Below, piece after piece: positions 15,621 through 23,577 of a stretch of DNA of 64,000 nucleotides. Within the stretch, counting starts at the first letter, position 1; every line of letters starts with the position of its first letter. Source of the DNA: CAZRCG01 sp964598565 (GTDB taxonomy: Bacteria; Bdellovibrionota; UBA2394); the NCBI GenBank assembly GCA_964598565.1, contig CAZRCG010000002.1:310001-374000 (forward strand), read 5' to 3'. The position numbers were made by a program, and so were the translations under genes. Under the pieces are notes generated by a model that was given only the letters and a program-made list of their open reading frames with translations, had not been told where the DNA came from and searched no databases.

Positions 15621-16172
15621 ATGTCCAATCTTGAAAAAAAATCTTACCTCCTTGGCCTCGCCAAGGGCCTTATTATTACCGGACGTCACTTCTTTGGAAA
15701 TCTCTTTGGATTTCGTAAACGCCCCACAATTCAGTACCCCGAACAACGACGAAAATACTCTGATAAATTTATGGGAGTGCATGTTTTAACGAAAAAAGAC
15801 AATGGCGAAATCGCCTGCACGGCTTGCATGCTATGCGCCACAAACTGCCCTGCTGATTGTATTCACATTGTGGCTGCGCAGTCTCCTAATCCTAAGGTCG
15901 AGAAATATCCCGCCATCTATGAAATTGATTTATTACGCTGCGTATTTTGCGGCTATTGTGAAGAAGCGTGTCCTGTCGACGCTATTCGAATGGGGAGAGA
16001 CTACGAAATGGCAGAGCTCTCCGAAAGAAACTTCGTTGTAGGTATCGAATACCTCATGAAGCGCCCTCAACTCGGTGGTAAGAATATCAGCGTGTTTCAT
16101 GAACCGCACCGTATGCCCCATGCGTCTGCCTCTGTTCGTACCTCGATTGATCTGATGCGACAAAGTGCCTGA
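15621..16172 (+). CDS. nuoI: NADH-quinone oxidoreductase subunit I
   Basis: A 183-aa 23-kDa subunit with two [4Fe-4S] clusters (N6a/N6b) bound by C66, C69, C72, C76 and C107, C110, C113, C117; each motif ends in CP. The N-terminal helix (about 5-30) lies along the membrane as in other NuoI proteins. It follows nuoG after 8 nt with an AAGGA sequence before the ATG. In canonical operons nuoH lies between G and I; here it is absent, and no nuoJ-N follow. Confidence 0.96.
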   Translation: MSNLEKKSYLLGLAKGLIITGRHFFGNLFGFRKRPTIQYPEQRRKYSDKFMGVHVLTKKDNGEIACTACMLCATNCPADCIHIVAAQSPNPKVEKYPAIYEIDLLRCVFCGYCEEACPVDAIRMGRDYEMAELSERNFVVGIEYLMKRPQLGGKNISVFHEPHRMPHASASVRTSIDLMRQSA

Positions 16173-16213
16173 GGCCCTATCGCTAGATTTTCAAGGTACG
16201 TTTATAATGAGAC

Positions 16214-16861
16214 ATGCGACAGCGCCCTTTATCAAAAGTCTCTCCATCTGTTTGTAAGGGATTTTCTTTGTTAGAACTGATGACGGTGGTTGTCATGATA
16301 GCTATTTTGGCGATGATCAGTGTTCCCATCTATAGCACCTATATCCTACGCTCCAAAACTGCAGAAGTACCGCCAAACCTGCAAGCTATGGTCAATGGCC
16401 AGCTCGCTTTTATTGAACGACCCAGAATCGACCTAGCTGGGCTCGAACTTTATACATGCTATGTGACATCTATCAATCGGCATCCTCGCATGGGTGTTAT
16501 GCTCACACCGCTAGCGGTAAGTTGGTCGACTCCTGCTCCACCCGCTTCGTTCGCGCTGGTAAACTTTGCACCCTCGGGCAATGTTTATTACTCGTATTCG
16601 ATGGATTCTCGATCAGACACAGGGAGTTTCGTGCAACAACCGTCCGCTGATGGTTATTGCCTCGAGGGTGTTGGAGACGGATTTGCAGACTTGAGCATCC
16701 AGACGTTGCGAGTACGAGCTATAGGAGATTTAGACGGTGACTCGACGAGTCCCATTGAAACGATCACTCCTCAAACCATGGGACGCTATGCCCGTGTCAT
16801 CACAACTGTAAATGGTGAACCGACCGTAGGGCCTTTGATTTCTCAGTTTGACTACGAATAG
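16214..16861 (+). CDS. Type IV prepilin-like protein (pilin 1)
   Basis: A 215-aa protein with a class III prepilin signal: KG|FSLLELM, with cleavage after Gly16, Glu at +5 and a hydrophobic helix to about residue 45. After cleavage the N-terminal Phe would be methylated by prepilin peptidase. The globular part is strongly related to the next gene: shared elements include TCxVTSxNRHP, PSGxVxYSYSMD, LRVRAxxDLDGD and GRYAR. It ends in a YE dipeptide. The start at 16214 lacks a clear ribosome-binding site. It follows nuoI by 41 nt but its function is unrelated. Confidence 0.88.
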   Translation: MRQRPLSKVSPSVCKGFSLLELMTVVVMIAILAMISVPIYSTYILRSKTAEVPPNLQAMVNGQLAFIERPRIDLAGLELYTCYVTSINRHPRMGVMLTPLAVSWSTPAPPASFALVNFAPSGNVYYSYSMDSRSDTGSFVQQPSADGYCLEGVGDGFADLSIQTLRVRAIGDLDGDSTSPIETITPQTMGRYARVITTVNGEPTVGPLISQFDYE

Positions 16862-17006
16862 ACGAGTGAATTTTAAGAAAGTGAATTTTAATTTTTAACG
16901 ATTTTCAATAGTTAACGATAGTGGCCTCGTCTCTTCGGCTACTTAAGCTAAAATTACACTTATAGATGCAATGTCGGTTGTGCGTGTTGTTAGGAGGCGT
17001 TGGAGT
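16862..17006. other. AT-rich spacer between the two pilin genes with short direct repeats
   Basis: Contains GTGAATTTTAA twice (16866-16876, 16881-16891) and TTAACGAT twice (16895-16902, 16912-16919). It is markedly more AT-rich than its surroundings and probably carries the promoter or regulator sites of the second pilin gene. No strong sigma-70 promoter was picked out. Confidence 0.4.
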
Positions 17007-17648
17007 GTGAGAAATAATTTGAACAAAGGTTTCACTCTTATGGAGGTTCTCACGGTGACCATTATCTTGGTCATCCTTGCATCAGTCGCTGTACCGGCAT
17101 ATCAGTCGTATATCTTGAGGGCGCGAACCGCTGAAGCTCCCGTAAACTTACAAAATATTGTAAACGGCGAGCTCGCATTTCTTGAGAAGCCGCGTATCAA
17201 TAAAGCCGACGGCACAGAGTTAAGAACATGCTGGGTCACTTCAAGTAATCGACATCCCTACCAGATGAATCAACGCCCTTTGCCGCAAGCCAAGGGTTGG
17301 AATGCCCCCGATGCCCCTCCGGCCGCCTTCAATGTAGTCGGCTTTCGTCCGTCTGGTTCCGTCTTCTACTCGTATTCTATGGATAACCGACCAAACCTGA
17401 CCGACGCCTTTGATCCGGCAGTTGGCAATGTTCAAGGCTACTGCCTTGATGGTGACGCGGGCACCCACGATACTGATCTAACAACCCAAGGCTTACGAGT
17501 GCGCGCGGTAGCCGATCTTGATGGCGACTTATCGGCCGGCGGAGAAGGCGACTTGACTAATCGAGTAGGCCGTTATGCACGATTTATTACCATGGCAAAT
17601 TCCATACCAGTCGCCGGACCACTTTTCTCATCCAATGAGTATGAATAA
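17007..17648 (+). CDS. Type IV prepilin-like protein (pilin 2)
   Basis: A 213-aa protein, paralogue of the preceding gene. The prepilin site is NKG|FTLMEVLT with Glu at +5. A strong TAGGAGG (about 16991-16997) lies 9 nt before a GTG at 17007, giving an 8-residue leader; an in-frame ATG at 16971 is further upstream and lacks such a site. The globular domain keeps TCWVTSSNRHP, PSGSVFYSYSMD, LRVRAVADLDGD and GRYARFIT and ends in NEYE, so the two genes arose by tandem duplication. Either could be a major pilin; which is assembled cannot be told from sequence. Confidence 0.88.
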   Translation: MRNNLNKGFTLMEVLTVTIILVILASVAVPAYQSYILRARTAEAPVNLQNIVNGELAFLEKPRINKADGTELRTCWVTSSNRHPYQMNQRPLPQAKGWNAPDAPPAAFNVVGFRPSGSVFYSYSMDNRPNLTDAFDPAVGNVQGYCLDGDAGTHDTDLTTQGLRVRAVADLDGDLSAGGEGDLTNRVGRYARFITMANSIPVAGPLFSSNEYE

Positions 17649-17693
17649 TGAGTGGTTTCAGATTGGTATTTATTTAAGGAGTAATAGTTTTTG

Positions 17694-19577
17694 ATGAAGC
17701 GTCACTCCCCTAATTTAAGCACCCTCAAGGCCTTCACAATTGTTGAGCTCATGGTCTCTCTCGTTCTTGCGGGTATTATCGTGGCGGGAACGTTTCTCGT
17801 TAACACTAGCATTCGTAATAGCCGCACTGCAACCGACGCTCAAAGTGACTTTCGGCAATTGCAGATGGACCTACGACGTCTCTTCGCCTCGCAAAACACC
17901 TGCCAAACGATACAATTCTTCAGAACTGGTAATGTCCTTGTCGATCTATCAGCAGATCCGTTTCCAGATGACGAACTGTCTCCCGTAGGCAACGCGACTA
18001 ATATTCTCAGAATCGACGTAGAAGGTAGCCAGTACATGATGGAAGCTTCTGCCGATCCCACGCTTGAAAATGCATATGGTCACCACCTCACCGCCTACAA
18101 AAGCTTGAAAATTGTCGAAATTAAATTAACGCCTTTGAGTGGTGTTCTGCCCTCATTCGCCATCGATCAGACTACTCAAACCCTCACAGACGCGCGCTCT
18201 TTTGCTTTGTTAGTTAGAGCAAAACCATCGTCTTCCGCCTTAGGTGTTAGTGCGACATCCGACGGCGTTCTTGAAGGCGTTCCCATTATTTTTAACGCCG
18301 CTATTACCGCAGGCGCCATGACAGGCTGCTACGAGCCGACACCACGATGTGACACCTGGGCCGATCCTGATGCTCTCACTGGCCACGCTCTTCGATCTCA
18401 TCCACTGCGATCACGGTGCGCGCCCCCCAACAATTCGTGCAATGACTGCCCTGAGGTATTGCCACCCAACGTACCGACCACGGCGCATAATTTTAGCTTC
18501 GTAGGTGAGACCCAGAATTTCACTATTCAAAACATAAATACTGCGGCCGCTGCTCACCCCTACGACCGGTCAATTAGTCTCGATCTCCAGCTTCAAGCCC
18601 TGGTATGTCCCGTGAACTATTTGTGCACCTTGGGCGGCCTCGTCATGCCAACGGCGACTCCTTGGAATTATCCTGCCTCAGTGGCACCCGGAGTAAGTCT
18701 CCCCTTGACCATTCAAGCCCTGGCCGGTTCTGCTTCGGGCACGTTTCAAGGCACTTGGCGCAGTCCTAATACGGTGTCAGCAAATTTACATCACGAAGTA
18801 ACCGCGGCGAGTCTTCCCACGGCCTGGGACGACACTCAACCCGGTGCTCCAGGCGTCCGCGATAGTTTGAGCCCGGAAGACGCTGGCCTACTAACGACTA
18901 TTACGCTGTCTACCCCGATTCTTCCGCCCACCCATTCCGGTGGGGCAGGCTGGCCAGCCCCCATAACCCTCAACTCGTGCGCCGCTGGAGTTCCACCTTG
19001 TTTATCCAACTGGACGTCTATCACTATTGAAAATCCAAATAGTAAAGATATGACTGTGTCTTTGTGGGCCACCGCCGACATGGAGTTTAGCCCAAATGTC
19101 TTTATCGTTCCGGCGATGTCGAATACATCGTTTTTGATTCGTAAATGGATCAATGGCATCAATCGAGACGTTGGCCTCACGTGGACAGTGGACGGCACCT
19201 CAGCCAATATTTCTCCCGCGGTGACCATTGTCGATGACTTTAGCGGGTGGAACCCCCCCACCACTCCCAGTGGGTGGCCGGCCACCATCAGTTATACGGG
19301 GGCTTGTGCTGTGGCCACAGCTTTTGGATGCTGGTCAGAATGGAATAACATCTCCATTACTAATCCGAACCCTGTGCCTATGACGATCGTGTTTGTTGCA
19401 GCCGACGGCGATAATACTAAAATTGACAATATGCCTCAGACTCAAAATATAGCGGCGGGAGCCACCGTGAATATGAATTTTAGAATCAACCCAGTGAGTG
19501 GACGAATGCTCTCATTCACTTGGACGGCAGGCACAACATCCGCGACAATCAATAACGCCATAAATTTAGAAATTTAG
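17694..19577 (+). CDS. Large prepilin-like protein with duplicated C-terminal domain
   Basis: A 627-aa protein with a prepilin N-terminus (KA|FTIVELMVS, Ala instead of the usual Gly before the cleavage site) and the usual hydrophobic helix. The size suggests a minor pilin or adhesin-like tip protein. The last 210 residues hold two related domains of about 100 residues (about 419-516 and 527-628). Each begins GWPA.I, has a Cys pair 8-10 residues apart followed by W, then (S/N)ITI/SITNPN, and ends with (F/L)TWT..GT(S)A.I. The middle region has other Cys residues (CDxWADPD, CAPPNNSCNDCP). AAGGAG lies 12 nt before the ATG. Its 3' end overlaps the convergent glycosyltransferase gene by 12 nt. Confidence 0.85.
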   Translation: MKRHSPNLSTLKAFTIVELMVSLVLAGIIVAGTFLVNTSIRNSRTATDAQSDFRQLQMDLRRLFASQNTCQTIQFFRTGNVLVDLSADPFPDDELSPVGNATNILRIDVEGSQYMMEASADPTLENAYGHHLTAYKSLKIVEIKLTPLSGVLPSFAIDQTTQTLTDARSFALLVRAKPSSSALGVSATSDGVLEGVPIIFNAAITAGAMTGCYEPTPRCDTWADPDALTGHALRSHPLRSRCAPPNNSCNDCPEVLPPNVPTTAHNFSFVGETQNFTIQNINTAAAAHPYDRSISLDLQLQALVCPVNYLCTLGGLVMPTATPWNYPASVAPGVSLPLTIQALAGSASGTFQGTWRSPNTVSANLHHEVTAASLPTAWDDTQPGAPGVRDSLSPEDAGLLTTITLSTPILPPTHSGGAGWPAPITLNSCAAGVPPCLSNWTSITIENPNSKDMTVSLWATADMEFSPNVFIVPAMSNTSFLIRKWINGINRDVGLTWTVDGTSANISPAVTIVDDFSGWNPPTTPSGWPATISYTGACAVATAFGCWSEWNNISITNPNPVPMTIVFVAADGDNTKIDNMPQTQNIAAGATVNMNFRINPVSGRMLSFTWTAGTTSATINNAINLEI

Positions 19578-20999
19578 TTCTGATACTTTGCAAGAGCCCT
19601 CACGCTTTAACGAATTCAACGCCACGTCCCACGCATAGGCATCGACTCGCTCAATAATTTGAGACCAATCGTAAGCGGTTTCCATTCGCTTAAGCGCCGC
19701 CGCGGCCAACCTTTGACCTAGCTCACGATCCCGAATCAACTTCACAACCTGGGATGCAAACTCCTCTGGTTTATACGGATGCGCCATCAAAACTTCTTCG
19801 CCATCCGCCGCTGTTTCATTAAAAGCCGGAATATCACTCGCCACTGTGGGCTTACCCGACGCCATGGCTTCTAGCAAAATAACGCCCAAAGAAGCCGCTA
19901 CCGGCCACGTAGGACAAATCTGAATATCGGCCGTCTGAAAATAACGAGCCTTTTCCTCTAGAATGGGCCCCAACCATACAACAGAATCTCGAATCGACTC
20001 ATCGACTAAACTTTCAAAATAGGGCTTCAGAGGCCCCCCACCCGCTAACAAGAGTCGCGTCTTAGGCTCTTGCTCATGAATGATTTTAAACGCTTCCAGT
20101 AAGACACTCACTCCGTTTCTAAACTCCATACGACCGATGAAAAACAAATTGATTCGTCCGTCATCAAAAGCTTCCACCTTAAGCTTTTCATCACGAATCC
20201 ACGCAACTTCAACGCCATTGGGAATGACTTTAAAACTCCCCCCCAGCCACTGTCGATACTGCTTCGCACAGTGCTCCGAAACCGCCACCAAGCCATCAAA
20301 GTCGTGTACAAATCGTCGAAGCGCCTTAGGAAACCACTTGAAGAAAAAAGGCTTCGTACGAAACAACGTATGATGATGCCCTACAATCGGACAATCGGCA
20401 TAACGCTGAATCAGCAAAGGCAAGACAGGCGTGATTTGACAATGAATGTGAATAATATCGAATTTCTCTCGTTTCAACATGTCCCGAATCTGTCGCCCCA
20501 AGAAAAAACCGCCGCAGATTTTAGCTAAACTGCCATTGGCAAAATAGGGAATGGCCCATCCCAGCCGTATAATACGAAAGCCCAAAGACGTTGTGGTTGG
20601 ATTGGCAACGCCGAACGTATTGGGAGTAATTAAACAGGTATCGTAGCCTCGCTTAGCAAATTCAATGGCCGCATAATGCACATCGCCACTCAATCCGCCC
20701 ATATGGGGATAATAATATTCTGAGACAATGCCTACCTTGAGTGGCTTGGATGAATTGAGAGGTCGATATGATTTTTGTCGCTCCGTGAGGCCAATCTTCC
20801 AAATAGAATTGAGAACAAAAGTCGTTACCATGTAAACCCCGACCAATAAATTCCATCCCCGCTCCGCCAAAAGCCAAAAGCTTCTCAAAAATCGACTGCT
20901 CCACGATTTCTGCAAACGAGGCATCGGAGGTTCCGTGCGAGCCAGCTCTTCAAAATAATCTGCTTTTAAACGAAATCTTTCTGCGACGTCTCGAGCCAT
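19566..20999 (-). CDS. Glycosyltransferase family 4
   Basis: A 477-aa GT-B fold glycosyltransferase. The acceptor domain begins at KVGIVSEYYYPHMGGLSGDVHYAA and the donor-binding domain contains LFIGRMEFRNGVSVLLEAF, the E-x7-E element in the LEAMASGKPTVASDIPAFNE region and SLGVILLEAMASG. Such enzymes transfer sugars from nucleotide donors to lipids or polysaccharides; the substrate is unknown. About 90 N-terminal residues precede the core and include a hydrophobic stretch (LLVGVYMVTTFVLNSIW) that may anchor it to the membrane. The frame is open to a TTG at 21101, but that extension is Gly/Ser-rich and not family-like; ATG 20999 is chosen. It is convergent with the large pilin gene. Confidence 0.87.
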   Translation of the reverse strand: MARDVAERFRLKADYFEELARTEPPMPRLQKSWSSRFLRSFWLLAERGWNLLVGVYMVTTFVLNSIWKIGLTERQKSYRPLNSSKPLKVGIVSEYYYPHMGGLSGDVHYAAIEFAKRGYDTCLITPNTFGVANPTTTSLGFRIIRLGWAIPYFANGSLAKICGGFFLGRQIRDMLKREKFDIIHIHCQITPVLPLLIQRYADCPIVGHHHTLFRTKPFFFKWFPKALRRFVHDFDGLVAVSEHCAKQYRQWLGGSFKVIPNGVEVAWIRDEKLKVEAFDDGRINLFFIGRMEFRNGVSVLLEAFKIIHEQEPKTRLLLAGGGPLKPYFESLVDESIRDSVVWLGPILEEKARYFQTADIQICPTWPVAASLGVILLEAMASGKPTVASDIPAFNETAADGEEVLMAHPYKPEEFASQVVKLIRDRELGQRLAAAALKRMETAYDWSQIIERVDAYAWDVALNSLKREGSCKVSELNF

Positions 21000-21108
21000 A
21001 CCTTCATTTAGCAGAGCCCCCCCTTGGGTCCAAGAAAATCCCCTGTCGAAACGCCTTTCACTCGACCCACCGCTCAAAAAACCTGTGATTGCCAGAGACA
21101 AAAACGGG

Positions 21109-21137
21109 CTGCCATGGCAGTATCTGGGGACTATACA
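21109..21137 (+). promoter_or_regulatory. Putative promoter of tRNA-Leu
   Basis: CTGCCA and TATACA are separated by 17 nt, with the -10 box ending 10 nt before the tRNA 5' end. The -35 lies within a 12-bp perfect palindrome CTGCCATGGCAG. Match to sigma-70 consensus is 4/6 for each box. Confidence 0.4.
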
Positions 21138-21147
21138 GGCCTCTGTC

Positions 21148-21229
21148 GCGGGATTGGCGGAATTGGCAGACGCACCAGGCTTAGAACCTGGCGAGGCAAC
21201 TCATGGGGGTTCAAGTCCCTCATCCCGCA
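21148..21229 (+). tRNA. tRNA-Leu (TAG)
   Basis: An 82-nt class II tRNA. Acceptor GCGGGAT/ATCCCGC, anticodon arm CCAGG-CTTAGAA-CCTGG with anticodon TAG, a long variable arm (CGAGGCAACTCATG region), T-arm GGGGG-TTCAAGT-CCCTC (one G·T-type pair) and discriminator A. CCA is not encoded. Confidence 0.95.
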
Positions 21230-21358
21230 AATTTTTCAAAGGCCTTAAATAACGCCGACGGCGGGCTTCTCGTTCTTGTCCCTACCCACTCTCATGTTAG
21301 TTGGAGCCCCCACTCTCTGTTAGATGAGAAAGCCGATGAACTCATGTATAGATGAGCC

Positions 21359-22198
21359 TCAAATGTCGACAAGGGGTTTATACAGCTCGGGTCGACGATC
21401 TCTAAAAAATCCGAATGACGCTCTGTCACGACGAATTTGTTCAAGATCAAAAGAAGCAGTCAGAATACCCGTCTTATCACTTGCAAGCTCTGCGATCATC
21501 TCACCCCGATGATCTGAAATGAATGAATGACCATAGAAAACTTGGCCACCTTCGTTGCCAATGCGATTGGCAGCCACCACGGGAACAACATTGCTTACGG
21601 CATGGCCAATCATAGCTCGCTGCCAAAGATTTTTAGTTGAGAACTGCGGGGCCTCGGGCTCTGAGCCAATGGCGGTGGGATAAAATAAAATTTCAGCTCC
21701 GAGAAGCATCATGGCACGAGCACATTCTGGAAACCATTGGTCCCAACAAATACCCACACCAAACGTTGCGTAGGCTGTCTGCCACACTTTAAAGCCCGTA
21801 TTACCTGGCCGAAAATAAAACTTCTCTTCATAGCCCGGCCCGTCGGGAATATGACTTTTTCGATAGAGGCCTAAGACCCGACCATCCGCATTTATGACGG
21901 CCACTGAATTATAAAAATGAGATCCATCGCGTTCAAAAAAAGAAACCGGTATCACAACCTTTAAGGCGAGGGCCAGCTCTTGAAACTCCTGAATGGTGGC
22001 ATTCCCTTCGAACGGCCTCGCCCACTCAAAAAAGACGTCTTTTTCTTCACGAGGAAAATAAGGCCCTTCGAATAGCTCGGGAGGAAGAATGATCTGAGCC
22101 CCCTGTTCAGCGGCTGCACGCACATGAGTCACCACCCTCTTTACGTTGTCGTCGCGAGACTGGTGAAGCTCGAGTTGTAAAGCCGCTACCTTCAGCAT
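21359..22198 (-). CDS. aguB: N-carbamoylputrescine amidase
   Basis: A 279-aa carbon-nitrogen hydrolase that converts N-carbamoylputrescine to putrescine, CO2 and ammonia. The nitrilase-type triad is visible: Glu41 in LPPELFEGPYF, Lys114 in YRKSHIPDGPGY and Cys151 in GICWDQWFPE. These exact surroundings are typical of AguB rather than of other nitrilase-family branches. It lies 8 nt after aguA on the same strand, completing the two-step agmatine to putrescine pathway. Length is normal. Confidence 0.93.
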   Translation of the reverse strand: MLKVAALQLELHQSRDDNVKRVVTHVRAAAEQGAQIILPPELFEGPYFPREEKDVFFEWARPFEGNATIQEFQELALALKVVIPVSFFERDGSHFYNSVAVINADGRVLGLYRKSHIPDGPGYEEKFYFRPGNTGFKVWQTAYATFGVGICWDQWFPECARAMMLLGAEILFYPTAIGSEPEAPQFSTKNLWQRAMIGHAVSNVVPVVAANRIGNEGGQVFYGHSFISDHRGEMIAELASDKTGILTASFDLEQIRRDRASFGFFRDRRPELYKPLVDI

Positions 22199-22206
22199 GA
22201 TCCGTT

Positions 22207-23307
22207 CTACTTTTGATCAGATTTGGAGAGAAGGCAAATCTGCTGGGTAATGCAGTGAAAAGCTCCACCCCCCGTCAGAATAGCCCTCGCTGAAAGTCCG
22301 ACGGTGGGTCGATCGGGAAAACACTCCGAAATGATCCGGGTGGCTTCTTCATCGTGAGGCGAACCATAAATTGGAACGGCGACAGCTCCATTAGAGATAT
22401 AAAAATTGGTATAGCTTGCTGGCATGATATGCCCGTCAGAACTTAATATCTTTCCCGGAGAAGGCAACTCAATCAAACGGTAGTCTGGCAAAACGTCTAA
22501 CGCCTTCAGAATACTCTCCCGAATCTCCAACAATCTTTCGGTTTGTGGGTCATCGCGATCTTTAGGAACCATCAGCACGATCGTTTTATTCGGGGCAAAA
22601 CGTACCAGGGTATCAATATGCCCATCGGTATGGTCATTGATGAGGCCTCGTTTTAACCAAATCACCCTTTCGAGCTGTAATGCGCTCAGAAGTTGGCGCT
22701 CAATATCCGCTCGAGACAGTCCCAGATTTCGTTTCGCATCCACAAGACAACTTTCGGTCGTAAGCAGAAGCCCCTCGTCGTTCCACTCAAGGGCGCCCCC
22801 TTCCGTGCAGAGATCGAAAGACAATTGGTCCATTTTGAGGCAATGGGAAATATTCTTCGCCAGCAGCCTATCGCCCGGGAACTGGTATTTTTCACCCCAA
22901 CCATTGAATCGAAAACTTAAGGTTAGCGGAATCGCTTCCGGCAAAGCTTCCTCATCTGGCAAATCTGCCTGCGGGCCTGCAGTCGTACGCTGGGCCACAG
23001 CAAACAGAGGCGCTGTATCCCTCAGCCAAATATCGCCGTAATCTAAAAACAAAAATCGTTGAAGAGATGGATCGACCCCAACTTCAGAAAGTCGATTTCG
23101 AGCCTCGTCGGCTTCTAGTTCATTTCGCACCACAACAAACAGCTTATCGGGTGAACCATTCGCAGGTGCGGCCGTTATGGCTTTGCAAAGTGCCCCCCAT
23201 TCAATCTGGGCGGCAGGAAGGTCGTCTTGCCACAAGTCACGCGCCGCAGGCCAGGCCACCAAGGTAGCCGCATGAGGAGCCCATTCCGGAGGCAAACGGT
23301 AGTTCAT
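22207..23307 (-). CDS. aguA: Agmatine deiminase
   Basis: A 366-aa guanidino-group-modifying enzyme that hydrolyses agmatine to N-carbamoylputrescine and ammonia. Family motifs are MPPEW-like LPPEWAPHAATLVAWP at the N-terminus, GDIWLRDTAP, FNGWGEKY, TEGGALEWN, DHTDGHID and the catalytic Cys352 in GGGAFHCITQQ (most homologues have GGGNIHC). It is followed closely by aguB, so both are probably one transcript supplying putrescine. The gene lies downstream of tRNA-Lys on the same strand. Confidence 0.93.
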   Translation of the reverse strand: MNYRLPPEWAPHAATLVAWPAARDLWQDDLPAAQIEWGALCKAITAAPANGSPDKLFVVVRNELEADEARNRLSEVGVDPSLQRFLFLDYGDIWLRDTAPLFAVAQRTTAGPQADLPDEEALPEAIPLTLSFRFNGWGEKYQFPGDRLLAKNISHCLKMDQLSFDLCTEGGALEWNDEGLLLTTESCLVDAKRNLGLSRADIERQLLSALQLERVIWLKRGLINDHTDGHIDTLVRFAPNKTIVLMVPKDRDDPQTERLLEIRESILKALDVLPDYRLIELPSPGKILSSDGHIMPASYTNFYISNGAVAVPIYGSPHDEEATRIISECFPDRPTVGLSARAILTGGGAFHCITQQICLLSKSDQK

Positions 23308-23352
23308 GGTAAGATCTCTGACATTCTTTGAGTAGGCTGTGAAGTACGAAAT

Positions 23353-23425
23353 TAGGCCGTGAGGGAGTCGAACCCCCGACCAAGAGATTAAGAGTCTCCT
23401 GCTCTACCAGCTGAGCTAACGGCCC
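23353..23425 (-). tRNA. tRNA-Lys (CTT)
   Basis: The complement forms acceptor GGGCCGT/ACGGCCT, D-arm GCTC/GAGC, anticodon stem GGAGA/TCTCT with loop CTCTTAA (anticodon CTT) and T-arm GGGGG-TTCGACT-CCCTC. Discriminator A; CCA is not encoded. Confidence 0.95.
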
Positions 23426-23440
23426 ACGAACGACTCTCCT

Positions 23441-23469
23441 TAAGTAGCCTGCGTCCACAAATTCGACAA
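23441..23469 (-). promoter_or_regulatory. Possible promoter of tRNA-Lys
   Basis: On the minus strand TTGTCG and TACTTA are separated by 17 nt, with the second box 15 nt before the tRNA 5' end. The -10 match is poor, so this rests mainly on spacing and position. Confidence 0.25.
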
Positions 23470-23577
23470 CTCTTAAAGTTTAAGAACCCCCAAACCCCGC
23501 GTTGAAAAGGTCCTGGCCCATTTGAAAGGGCCATCACTTTGCTTGTCTCATACCCAAAATTGAGGTCAAACCATCGT

